Below are positions 10,547 through 18,319 of a DNA stretch of 64,000 nt, piece by piece (the first letter of the stretch is position 1; each line of letters starts with the position of its first letter). Location of the stretch: NCBI RefSeq assembly GCF_014646815.1, contig NZ_BMNZ01000001.1, forward strand, positions 124,001-188,000. Direction: 5' to 3'. The notes beneath the pieces were generated by a model. The model saw nothing but the letters and a program-made list of their open reading frames with translations. It was not told the DNA's origin and made no database searches. Position numbers and translations under genes: made by a program. The DNA comes from Terrabacter tumescens (lineage in GTDB: Bacteria; Actinomycetota; Actinomycetes; Actinomycetales; Dermatophilaceae).

Positions 10547-11325
10547 GCGACCCGACCACCACGACCCTCGCCTTCCTCGCGGCAGCGGCCTTCGTCGCCG
10601 GATGGATCGACGCCGTCGTCGGCGGGGGAGGGCTCGTCCAGCTGCCCGCGCTGCTCATCGGGATGCCGGGGGCCACGCCCGCGCAGCTGCTCGCGACGAA
10701 CAAGTTCGGCTCGATCTTCGGCACGGCGACGAGCTCGATCACCTTCTACCGGCGGGTCCGGCCCGACCTGCGCACCGCCCTGCCCATGGCCGCCGTCGCC
10801 TACGTCGGCTCGATCGGTGGCGCGCTCATCGGGCTGCACATCCCGAAGTCGGCGTTCAACCCGATCATCCTCGTGCTCCTCGTCCTCGTCGGGGCCTACA
10901 CGCTCTTCAAGCCCGACCTCGGCTCCGAGTCGATCCGGCGGTTCCACGGTGCCCGCCACACCGTCCTCGCGATGCTGACCGGCTTCGTCATCGGGGCCTA
11001 CGACGGGGCGCTCGGGCCCGGCACCGGCAGCTTCCTCGTCTTCGCGCTCGTCGGGCTGCTCGGCTACAACTTCCTCGAGGCCAGTGCCAAGGCCAAGATC
11101 GCGAACTTCGCGACCAACCTCGGTGCGCTGACGATCTTCGCCCCGATGGGCCTCGTCATCCTCAAGGTCGGCGTCGTCATCGCCGCGGCCAACCTGCTCG
11201 GCGGCTACGTCGGGGCGCGCACCGCGGTCGCCAAGGGCAGCGGCTTCGTGCGCGCGGTCTTCGTCGTCATCGTCAGCGCCTTCATCGTCAAGATCGGTGG
11301 CAGCCTGCTGGGCTGGTGGCCCTGA
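10543..11325 (+). CDS. TSUP (TauE/SafE) family membrane transporter
   Basis: A 260-residue polytopic protein with about eight hydrophobic segments. The first (AAAFVAGWIDAVVGGGGLVQLPALL) and its internal repeat (LTGFVIGAYDGALGPGTGSFLVF) are the duplicated family hallmark. The ATNKFGSIFGTATSS and SAKAKIANFATN loops are also typical. Characterised members move sulfite, sulfonates, taurine or similar anions, and nothing here decides the cargo. The GTG start overlaps the HAD stop as GTGA. It converges with the P450 gene, leaving a 41-base gap with no clear terminator. Confidence 0.9.
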   Translation: MSDPTTTTLAFLAAAAFVAGWIDAVVGGGGLVQLPALLIGMPGATPAQLLATNKFGSIFGTATSSITFYRRVRPDLRTALPMAAVAYVGSIGGALIGLHIPKSAFNPIILVLLVLVGAYTLFKPDLGSESIRRFHGARHTVLAMLTGFVIGAYDGALGPGTGSFLVFALVGLLGYNFLEASAKAKIANFATNLGALTIFAPMGLVILKVGVVIAAANLLGGYVGARTAVAKGSGFVRAVFVVIVSAFIVKIGGSLLGWWP

Positions 11326-11366
11326 CCTTCGGTGTCGTCGACCGACCGCCAGCCGGAGGGCCGTCG

Positions 11367-12638
11367 TCAGCCGCGAGCGACGACGAGCCTGCGGTAGGTC
11401 GGGATGAGGACACGGCGGGCCGGCTCGCGCTCCACGACGGCCCAGGGCCCGGCATCGGCCAGCGCTCCGAGCACGGCGCGCAGCTCGGCCCGCGCCACCG
11501 GCGCCCCGAGGCAGAGGTGGCGTCCGGCGCCGAACCACAGGTGCCGGTTGTCCGGCAGGTAGGGCCGGTCGAGGTCCAGGGCACCGGGAGCGGTGTTGGC
11601 GACGTAGGTCAGGGCGAGCACCCGGTCGCCGGCCCGCAGCGTCCGTCCGCCGACGGTGACGTCCCGGGTGACGTGGCGGCCGATGACGGGTGCCGGGGTC
11701 GTGACCCGCAGGCCCTCGCGGACGGCGACGTCGAGCAGGTCGTCGCGCTCGTCACCCGTCGCGGCGCAGAGCCGCGACGCCTGGCCGGTGTCGGCGAGCA
11801 GGGCCGTCGTCCGCGCGATCGCGCTCGCTGCCGTCTCGGTCCCCGCGACGAGCAGGAGGGAGGCCAGACCCGTGGCCTCCTGCTCGGTGACCCCGAGCTC
11901 CCGGCAGCGGCCGAGCACCGTCGTGACCGGCGAGGAGCGGTAGGCCGCGGGGACCCCTGAGGTGAGCCCGCCGAGGAGCTCGCGGGCGCGGGCGACCGTG
12001 GGGTCGGAGAGCGTGGTGTCGGCCTGGGTCCCCAGGGCGAGGGCGGCGAGCTCCTCACCACGGGCGAAGACGAGCCGGTAGGCACCCCAGCCGTCGTCGT
12101 CGAGCCCAGCAATCGCGGCCTCGTCGGCGAGGGTCGTCGCGTCGAGGCCGAGCATCGCCACCACGAGGCGTCCGACGAGGACCTTGGCCAGGTCGGCGAC
12201 GTCCACGGTGTCCCCGTCACGCAGGCGACGTCGGAGGAGCTCGGTCACCGGTCCCGCGGCCACCGACACGAGGTCACGGGCTGCGGCCTCGGTGAAGAGG
12301 TCGCGGGCGCGGGTACGCAGCGAGTGGTGGCCCCGGCCGTCGAAGAGGTCCTCCACCCAGTCGCCGAGCACCTGGGACCAGAGGTGCCCGACACCGCCCT
12401 CGCCGAGGAGCGAGGTGGAGCGGTGGTCGACGAGCAGCTCTCGGATGAGCGCGGGATCCCGGACCAGCCAGCCGAGGCCCGGCGCCCTCACGATCCGCGG
12501 ACCGCGTCGGGCGAGGGCGACGAGCAGACCCAGACGGGGGTCGGCCGACCTGATCACGCGGCGCTCGTGACGCGTGGCCAGCCGGTGGCCCGTCGGCGAC
12601 GACACGGGGTGAGTACGTCGGCTCAGCACGGGCTCCAT
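11367..12638 (-). CDS. Cytochrome P450 (divergent member of the Ole-like cluster)
   Basis: A 423-residue soluble P450. The haem-ligand loop is WFGAGRHLCLGAPVAR with the ligand Cys at about residue 376. The I-helix oxygen-activation motif LLVAGTETAAS is intact, and the K-helix ExxR is EGLR. Together with the C-terminal RRVLIPTYRRLVV it closely parallels the second P450 of the cluster (14504-15745), so the two are likely paralogues. It is transcribed away from the ketosynthase gene with overlapping -10 boxes. The ATG at 12638 follows TACGGT by 6 nt, favouring a leaderless start there over the GTG at 12662. Substrate is unknown. By context it may hydroxylate the acyl chains or product of the cluster. 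A redox partner gene is not adjacent. Confidence 0.92.
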   Translation of the reverse strand: MEPVLSRRTHPVSSPTGHRLATRHERRVIRSADPRLGLLVALARRGPRIVRAPGLGWLVRDPALIRELLVDHRSTSLLGEGGVGHLWSQVLGDWVEDLFDGRGHHSLRTRARDLFTEAAARDLVSVAAGPVTELLRRRLRDGDTVDVADLAKVLVGRLVVAMLGLDATTLADEAAIAGLDDDGWGAYRLVFARGEELAALALGTQADTTLSDPTVARARELLGGLTSGVPAAYRSSPVTTVLGRCRELGVTEQEATGLASLLLVAGTETAASAIARTTALLADTGQASRLCAATGDERDDLLDVAVREGLRVTTPAPVIGRHVTRDVTVGGRTLRAGDRVLALTYVANTAPGALDLDRPYLPDNRHLWFGAGRHLCLGAPVARAELRAVLGALADAGPWAVVEREPARRVLIPTYRRLVVARG

Positions 12639-12644
12639 GGCCTC

Positions 12645-12654
12645 ACCGTAAACT
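12645..12654. promoter_or_regulatory. Overlapping divergent -10 boxes (P450 versus ketosynthase operon)
   Basis: The ten bases hold TACGGT on the minus strand (12645-12650), 6 nt from the P450 ATG, and TAAACT on the plus strand (12649-12654), giving a start near 12661 for the ketosynthase operon. The two hexamers share two bases, so one polymerase would exclude the other. Confidence 0.45.
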
Positions 12655-12708
12655 GCCCGCACGGTGCCGGGAGGGCCCGGACGCCGAGCCAGGGAGGGTC
12701 ACGCGCGC

Positions 12709-13719
12709 ATGTCCAGTCGCATCGCCGGCGTCAGCGCCCACGTCGCCGAGCACGCCCTCGACGTCGAGCAGGTCGAGGCCCGCATCGTCGGGTCAAGCAG
12801 CGGGTTCGTCCCTCCCGCGGGCGTGCTGGGACGCCTGACGGGCGTGAGGCGGATCCACCACGCCGGCCCGGACACCCAGGCGTCCGACCTCGCTGCGGCC
12901 GCCGCCCGCACGTCGCTCGCCTCGCTCGACCTCGAGATCGGCGACGTCGACCTTCTCGTGTTCGCCTCCGCGTCGCAGGACCTCGTCGAGCCGGCGACGT
13001 CGCACATCGTGGCCGACCTGCTCGGCGCTCGGTGCCCGGTCATGGACGTCAAGAACGCGTGCAACTCCTGGCTCAACGGCGTCCAGGTCGCGGAGGCCCT
13101 GATCGCCATGGGGCAGTACGACCGCGTGCTCGTCGTGACGGGAGAGATGCCGTCGCGTGCGGCCCGGTGGTCCGTACGCGACGCGGCGCAGTTCGTCGAG
13201 TCGGTGCCCGGCTACACGATGAGCGACGCCGGGGCGGCAGCCCTGGTCGAGCGGGCCGCACCGGGCGCCCGAGGCGAGATCCTGCACCGCTGGTTCACCG
13301 CGGAGTCGCGGCACTGGTCGGTCGGCCAGCTTCCGGCCGGTGGCACCAGGCACCCGCGCGACGTCGACAAGGGCTACTTCGTCATGGACGGCGCCCGCCT
13401 GCGCCAGGCGTTCGACAGCGTCGACGTCGAGGAGATCCACCGCGCGCTCAAGTCCGACGGACTCGGCGTCGAGGACTTCGTGGCGGTTGCCGTCCACCAG
13501 GTCGCAATGCCCTACCTCGACGTCTTCGCCGCGCGCCTCGGGCTGCGGCGCGACCTCGTCGTCGAGACGCTGCCCGAGCACGGCAACTGCGCCTCGGCCA
13601 CGCTGCCCCTCCAGTGGCAGCAGGTGCAGCGGCTCGGGCTCGCCGAGCCGGGCGACCCGGTGCTGCTCGTCGGGCTCGCGGGCGGCATCAGCGTCGGCAC
13701 CATGGCGGTGCGCTGGTGA
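12709..13719 (+). CDS. OleA-like beta-ketoacyl synthase III (thiolase fold)
   Basis: A 336-residue KAS III family enzyme with a complete Cys-His-Asn triad by position: Cys118 in VKNACNSWLNGV, His263 in AVHQVAMP and Asn293 in HGNCASATLPL. The NAC..(x)LNG pattern resembles OleA-type enzymes, which join two acyl-CoAs head to head to a 2-alkyl-3-keto acid, more than FabH. The following OleC- and OleD-like genes support this reading. An initiating FabH-type ketosynthase is the main alternative. The ATG at 12709 has AGGGAGGG 10-17 bases upstream. An in-frame GTG at 12664 would add a poorly conserved Gly/Arg tail. First gene of a five-gene operon joined by 4-base overlaps. Confidence 0.88.
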   Translation: MSSRIAGVSAHVAEHALDVEQVEARIVGSSSGFVPPAGVLGRLTGVRRIHHAGPDTQASDLAAAAARTSLASLDLEIGDVDLLVFASASQDLVEPATSHIVADLLGARCPVMDVKNACNSWLNGVQVAEALIAMGQYDRVLVVTGEMPSRAARWSVRDAAQFVESVPGYTMSDAGAAALVERAAPGARGEILHRWFTAESRHWSVGQLPAGGTRHPRDVDKGYFVMDGARLRQAFDSVDVEEIHRALKSDGLGVEDFVAVAVHQVAMPYLDVFAARLGLRRDLVVETLPEHGNCASATLPLQWQQVQRLGLAEPGDPVLLVGLAGGISVGTMAVRW

Positions 13720-14507
13720 CGGGTCCGGCACCCCTCGGAGCCGGTGACGTCCGGCTCTGGGTCGTCGTCCCGGCCTTCGACGAGGAGGCCGGCATCGCGC
13801 GCACCATCGCCGCGCTCGCAGCACAGCACGACCGCGACTTCAGACTCGTCGTCGTCGACAACGCCAGCACCGACGGGACGGTGCTCGCCGTCGAAAGTGC
13901 TTGTGCGGCATACGGACTCGGCGTCACGATCGTCACGGAGAGGCGCAAGGGCACGGGCGCGGCCTCCGACACGGGGGTGCGCCACGCCATCGCGCACGGG
14001 GCCACGCACGTGCTGCGCACCGACGCGGACACGTTGCCCACTCCTCGGTGGACCGCCGTCGGGCGCCGCGCGTTCGCGGCCGGCGCCGATCTCGTCACCG
14101 GACCCATGCGGGCCCGCACCGACGAGGTGCGGCTGCGTCCGTGGGAGCGCGTCGTCCTGCCGGGAGTCATCGGCTTCTGCCAGGCGTTCGGCCGCTTCCG
14201 CCCGAGCAACCGCTCACCCGAGCTGCTCGGCCCCTACCGGATGAGCCCGGGCTGCAACCTCGGCGTCAGCGCCCGCGCCTACGAGGCGAGCGGCGGCTTC
14301 CCCCGCACGGCGATCGAGGAGGTCCACGAGGACCGCGAGCTCGTCAACCGGGTGCGGCGCGTCAGCTCGCGCCTCGAGCACCACCGCGGCCTCGTCGTGC
14401 ACGCGTCGGTCCGGCGGCTGCGCGCCTACGGCCTGCGCAACACCCTGCGCTGGTACCTCGACCACGGCCACCGCCCGGACGTCGTCGACGTGCGGGTCGT
14501 CGCGTGA
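13716..14507 (+). CDS. Family 2 glycosyltransferase
   Basis: A 263-residue GT-A fold enzyme. WVVVPAFDEEAGIARTIAAL is the nucleotide-sugar-binding start, VVVDNASTDGT follows, LRTDADTLP carries the DxD-like metal site, and IEEVHEDRELVNRVRR supplies the ED base motif. No clear membrane span is present, though FCQAFGRF and the basic C-terminal helix (RRLRAYGLRNTLRWY) could touch the membrane. Such enzymes move a sugar from an NDP-sugar or a lipid-linked donor to an acceptor. In this operon the acceptor may be a hydroxylated lipid made by the neighbours, which is inference. It overlaps the ketosynthase and P450 genes by GTGA on both sides. Confidence 0.88.
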   Translation: MTGPAPLGAGDVRLWVVVPAFDEEAGIARTIAALAAQHDRDFRLVVVDNASTDGTVLAVESACAAYGLGVTIVTERRKGTGAASDTGVRHAIAHGATHVLRTDADTLPTPRWTAVGRRAFAAGADLVTGPMRARTDEVRLRPWERVVLPGVIGFCQAFGRFRPSNRSPELLGPYRMSPGCNLGVSARAYEASGGFPRTAIEEVHEDRELVNRVRRVSSRLEHHRGLVVHASVRRLRAYGLRNTLRWYLDHGHRPDVVDVRVVA

Positions 14508-15745
14508 GGGCGCTCGCGCGCACCGACCCCGGGAGCCGCTGGGAGTCACGGCTGGTGCGTTCGGCCCACCCCGTGGTCGCCCGCGTGGTCGACGCGGCCG
14601 TGTCGCGTCGCGGGGTCGTACGCGTGCCCGGAGTCGGCGTGCTCGTGGCCGACCCGGGGGTGGCCCGGCGGGTGCTGACCGACCCGGACGCCTTCGCCAA
14701 GAACGGTCCCGGCTCGTCTGGGGCGCTGTGGACGCCGGTCCTCGGCGAGCGGGTGCTGCTCAACATGGAGGGCGCGGCCCACCGCGCCCTCCGACGCTCG
14801 CTGTCCGACCTCTTCTCGCCGCGTGTCGTCCGCGAGGTCTGCGACGCCGCCGCCGGGCCGCTGGTCGCCGCGGCAGCGTCGAGGCTGAGGGCGGGTGAGG
14901 ACCTCGACGTCGTCCGGCTCGCGCGCGAGGTGTCGGCCGCGGCCATCGGGGTCGTCGTCGGGCTCGACCCCGCCACTCCACCTGCGACGCTGCTGGAGGC
15001 GAGCGATGCCATCGAGTCGATGGTCAGCTGGCGCACCCGCGGGTTCGACGAAGGTGCGGTCCGCCGGGCGCGTGCCGCGCTCGCCGTCGTGCAGGACGCG
15101 GCCGAGTCCGCCCACGCGGCAAAGGGACCCGACACCGTCATGGGCCGACTGGCACGCCAGGGCGCCTCGCTCGACGACGCCCGGTCCCTCGCCGCAGCAC
15201 TCTTCCTCACGGGCACGGGCACCGTCAGCAGTGCGTTCCCGCGGATCGCCGGCCAGCTCGCCGACGCCGACCTCCTCGCTCCCGGACGGGTCCTCTCCCA
15301 CGACGTCGACGCAGTCGTCGCCGAAGGCCTGCGCATGACGACGCCGAGCCTCGCGACCCTGCGCCGGTGCGTGCGTGTCACGGACCTCGGCGGGGTCCGC
15401 GTGCGCGCCGACGAACGCGTCGTCGTGCTGCTCTGGTGGGCGACCCGGCGCGAGGGCGGCTTCGACCCAGGTCGCGCGGCCACGGGCGACCTGCGCCACC
15501 TGTGGTTCGGTGCCGGCAGCCACTTCTGCCTCGGGGCTCCGCTCGCCCTCGCCGAGCTGCGCGCGATGACCGCGATGCTGCTCGACGTGGCCGGCGAGCA
15601 GGGGCTCGTCGTCTCGTCGCGCCGGGCCGCCCGTCGCGTCCTCGTGCCGCGCTACGCAGAGCTGACCGTGCGGACGCCGAACGGGCGTCAGGTCGACCGT
15701 CTGGCGCGGCCGGCAGGGCCGAGCCGATCGGACCGGGCGGCGTGA
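14504..15745 (+). CDS. Cytochrome P450 (in-operon paralogue)
   Basis: A 413-residue P450 with haem loop LWFGAGSHFCLGAPLALAE (ligand Cys near residue 342), ExxR as EGLR, and C-terminal RRVLVPRYAELTV. The I-helix reads FLTGTGTVSSA. The Thr is kept, but the usual acidic residue before it is Gly, unlike the partner P450 with AGTET. That substitution occurs in some P450s with altered oxygen activation, so unusual chemistry is possible. The N terminus (RLVRSAHPVVARVV, GVGVLVADPGVARRVL) aligns well with the divergent P450. GTGA overlaps join it to the genes before and after. Confidence 0.9.
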   Translation: MRALARTDPGSRWESRLVRSAHPVVARVVDAAVSRRGVVRVPGVGVLVADPGVARRVLTDPDAFAKNGPGSSGALWTPVLGERVLLNMEGAAHRALRRSLSDLFSPRVVREVCDAAAGPLVAAAASRLRAGEDLDVVRLAREVSAAAIGVVVGLDPATPPATLLEASDAIESMVSWRTRGFDEGAVRRARAALAVVQDAAESAHAAKGPDTVMGRLARQGASLDDARSLAAALFLTGTGTVSSAFPRIAGQLADADLLAPGRVLSHDVDAVVAEGLRMTTPSLATLRRCVRVTDLGGVRVRADERVVVLLWWATRREGGFDPGRAATGDLRHLWFGAGSHFCLGAPLALAELRAMTAMLLDVAGEQGLVVSSRRAARRVLVPRYAELTVRTPNGRQVDRLARPAGPSRSDRAA

Positions 15746-17310
15746 CCCCTCGCGACGACCTCGTCACGACGATCCTCGCGAGGGCCGGCGAGTCACCACG
15801 TCGCGTGGCCATCCGCGACCACCGGGGCCGGTCGGTGACGTTCGGCGAGCTCGGCGCGGACGTCACGCGCGTCGCCGCACATCTCGCGTCCCGCGGTCTC
15901 GCCGCCGGGGAGGGCGTGCTGCTGGCCGTCCGGCCCTCGCCGCGGGCCGTGTCCGCAGCCCTGGGGGTCGTCCTCGCCGGGGGAGTCGTCGTCGTGGCCG
16001 ACCCCGGAGCCGGCGAGGCGCTGCTCGACGTGCGCCGCCGGACCGTGCCGGTGCGCGGGGCGGTCGCCGACACCGTCGTGCACGCCGCCACCCACCGGCC
16101 GCTGTCGTCCCTGCTCGCGCGGCTGCCGGCCACATCGGGGCTGCAGCTGCCGGACCTGTCGACGCCGGGGCTGGTCCACGTCGTCACCGGCCCGCGCCTG
16201 CCCGGTGTGCCGAGGTCGGCGACGCGCTGGGAGCAGCTTCCGACCGGCAGTCCGCCTGCGGCCGTGGGGGATCCGGCACGCGACGCGCTCGTCGTGTTCA
16301 CGTCCGGGACGACGGCCGCGCCCCGTGCGGTCGTGCACACCCTGCGCTCGCTCTCTGCCGGCATCGAGGCCGCCGTCATGGCCCTCGAGCTCGACGAGCG
16401 TGTCGTGATGCACACCGACCAGCTCATGATCGGGCTGCCGACACTCCTCGCCGGAGCGACGTGGTCGTTGCCGCCCGTCACAGCCACGACGCGGGCCTGG
16501 CTGCGCCAGGCCGAGCGCGAGCGGGCGACCCACGCGTATGCCGTGCCGACCAAGATGCTGGCCGCCGCGTCCCGTGGGCTGCCGCCGGCGATCCGACAGC
16601 TCGGCATGGGCGGCGCTCCCGTCCTGCCGGTCACCGTCCGTCGACTGGGTTCGCTCGCTCCCGGCGTGTCCGTGCGGGCGGTCTACGGGCTGACCGAGGC
16701 CCTCCCCGTCGCCGTCGCCACCGGGGATCAGGTGCTCGCGTCGCCGCCGGGCCGCACCTGCCTCGGACCCCCGCTGCCGGGGGTCACGGTGCGCATCGAG
16801 ACCCCCGACCGCGACGGTGTCGGCGAGATCGTCGTCCGTGCCCCGCAGGCCCGCCACCGCCTCGCGGGTGAGTCGCCGACCGAGGAGGTGCGCACCGGCG
16901 ATCTCGGCGAGCTCGGCCCCGACGGCACGCTGCTGCTCGCCGGGCGGTCCAAGAACATGATCATCCGGGGGCAGGCCAACATCTACCCCGAGCTCGTCGA
17001 GCCGCTGCTGCTCGACCGGCTCGGGGACGCCATCGCCGACTGCGCCCTCGTCGGGGTCGCCCACCCCGTGACGGGGGACGAGCGCGTCGTCCTGGCCGTG
17101 GTCCCGGTCCGTGCGGGGTCGCCGGAGACGGAGGCTGCCACCCTGTCGCGCCTCGTGCTGCGTGCCTGGTCGGGACTCGCGGACGACGCCTGGCGTCCAG
17201 ACGAGGTCGTCACGGTCGCGGAGGTGCCGCGCCGGGGGCGCTCGGCGGGCGTCGACCTCGAGGCCCTGCGTGGCCTCGTGGACAGCAGGCGTGAGGAAGC
17301 GCCGGCATGA
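15742..17310 (+). CDS. OleC-like adenylate-forming enzyme (putative beta-lactone synthetase)
   Basis: A 522-residue ANL-superfamily protein. The P-loop VFTSGTTAAPRAVVHT has its Ser at about residue 188. The A5 block YGLTEALPVAVATG and the early VVVADPGAGEALLD recall OleC, which has a DPGMG stretch and TEALPVA, better than ordinary acyl-CoA ligases. OleC activates a beta-hydroxy acid with ATP and closes a beta-lactone. The A8 region RTGDLGELGPDG and GRSKNMIIRGQANIYPE is present. The A10 segment reads VPRRGRSAGVDLEALR, where the catalytic Lys of most family members seems to be Gly, so activity may be altered. Coupled by GTGA to the P450 and by ATGA to the reductase. Confidence 0.82.
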   Translation: MTPRDDLVTTILARAGESPRRVAIRDHRGRSVTFGELGADVTRVAAHLASRGLAAGEGVLLAVRPSPRAVSAALGVVLAGGVVVVADPGAGEALLDVRRRTVPVRGAVADTVVHAATHRPLSSLLARLPATSGLQLPDLSTPGLVHVVTGPRLPGVPRSATRWEQLPTGSPPAAVGDPARDALVVFTSGTTAAPRAVVHTLRSLSAGIEAAVMALELDERVVMHTDQLMIGLPTLLAGATWSLPPVTATTRAWLRQAERERATHAYAVPTKMLAAASRGLPPAIRQLGMGGAPVLPVTVRRLGSLAPGVSVRAVYGLTEALPVAVATGDQVLASPPGRTCLGPPLPGVTVRIETPDRDGVGEIVVRAPQARHRLAGESPTEEVRTGDLGELGPDGTLLLAGRSKNMIIRGQANIYPELVEPLLLDRLGDAIADCALVGVAHPVTGDERVVLAVVPVRAGSPETEAATLSRLVLRAWSGLADDAWRPDEVVTVAEVPRRGRSAGVDLEALRGLVDSRREEAPA

Positions 17311-18269
17311 GGGTGGCCGTCACGGGGGCCAGCGGCTTCGTCGGGGGAGCGGTCCTCGACCTCCTGCTGGCGCGAGGACACGACGTGCTCGCCCTGAGCC
17401 GACGCCCCGTCGCCTCGCGTCCGGGCCTCGAGCACCGACAGTGGGACCTCACGAGCGGAGCGCTGCCGGACGCGCCGAACGTCGACGTCGTGGTCCATGC
17501 GGCAGCGCACGTCGACGAGTGGGACCCGTGGGCCGTGCACCAGGCCGTGACCGTCGGGGGCACGCAAGCCGTCCTCTCGACCTGGCCCGCCGCACGGGTC
17601 GTGCTCGTCTCGTCGTGCAGCGTCTACCCGCTCCGGGCCCCTCGACCTCCCCGGGAGGTCCTGACCGAGGACGTCGCACCGACCCGGCGCCACCTGTCGG
17701 CGTACTCCCGGGCCAAGGCGGTCCAGGAGCGGCTCGTGCTCGACCGTCCCCGCACCGTCGTGCTGCGGCCCCATGCCGTGCACGGCCCCGGGGACCCGAC
17801 GCTCCTGCCGAGACTGGCCCGGGCACGCCGACGGGGCCGACTGTTCTGCCCCGGCGACCCCGACACCCTCGTCCACCTCACCGACGTCCGGCTCGTCGCC
17901 GAGGCGGCGGTCGCGGCCTGCGAGATCCCCTGCGACGCAACGGTCCTCAATGTCGCGGACGCGGACCCACTCCCGCTGGCCGCCGTCGCCGCCGGGGTGG
18001 CCACCGCCAACGGCTGGACCGAACGACCGCTGTTCACCGGTGCACCCACCGCGTGGGCCGCGGCGCTCGCCCTGGAAGGCGCCGCACGCCTCCTGCGCGC
18101 ATCCACGCCACCGCTGCTCACGGCATACGCCGTCTCCCACCTCGCGGTGAGCCGGATCTTCGGCACGGACCTGCTGCGTCAGCAGCTCGGGGTCGAGCCC
18201 CGCGCGACCGACCTCTCTCGCTGGCGACCCACCCCCACACCCGAGGGGGCCGGGGACTCACACGCGTGA
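17307..18269 (+). CDS. OleD-like NAD(P)-dependent short-chain reductase (3beta-HSD family)
   Basis: A 320-residue extended SDR. The cofactor loop is VTGASGFVGGAVL near residues 4-16, VVHAAAHVDEW follows, and the catalytic Tyr and Lys are in SAYSRAKAVQE. The stretch VLRPHAVHGPGDPTLLPRLARA followed by RRRGRLF is typical of the 3beta-HSD/OleD group. OleD reduces the keto acid made by OleA to the beta-hydroxy acid used by OleC. The match of all three partners in one operon supports that assignment over a sugar epimerase, though a sugar epimerase serving the glycosyltransferase cannot be excluded. Start ATGA overlaps the ligase stop. Last gene of the operon. Confidence 0.85.
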   Translation: MRVAVTGASGFVGGAVLDLLLARGHDVLALSRRPVASRPGLEHRQWDLTSGALPDAPNVDVVVHAAAHVDEWDPWAVHQAVTVGGTQAVLSTWPAARVVLVSSCSVYPLRAPRPPREVLTEDVAPTRRHLSAYSRAKAVQERLVLDRPRTVVLRPHAVHGPGDPTLLPRLARARRRGRLFCPGDPDTLVHLTDVRLVAEAAVAACEIPCDATVLNVADADPLPLAAVAAGVATANGWTERPLFTGAPTAWAAALALEGAARLLRASTPPLLTAYAVSHLAVSRIFGTDLLRQQLGVEPRATDLSRWRPTPTPEGAGDSHA

Positions 18270-18319
18270 CATCCTCGTGACACAGCACACGCACAGGATC
18301 TGCGCCGAACCTGAGTGCC

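Noticed and set aside
11367-18269. Polyketide or fatty-acid biosynthesis cluster
   Set aside because: Only one ketosynthase III-type enzyme is present, with no acyl carrier protein, ketoreductase module or acyltransferase. The gene set fits Ole-type chemistry better.
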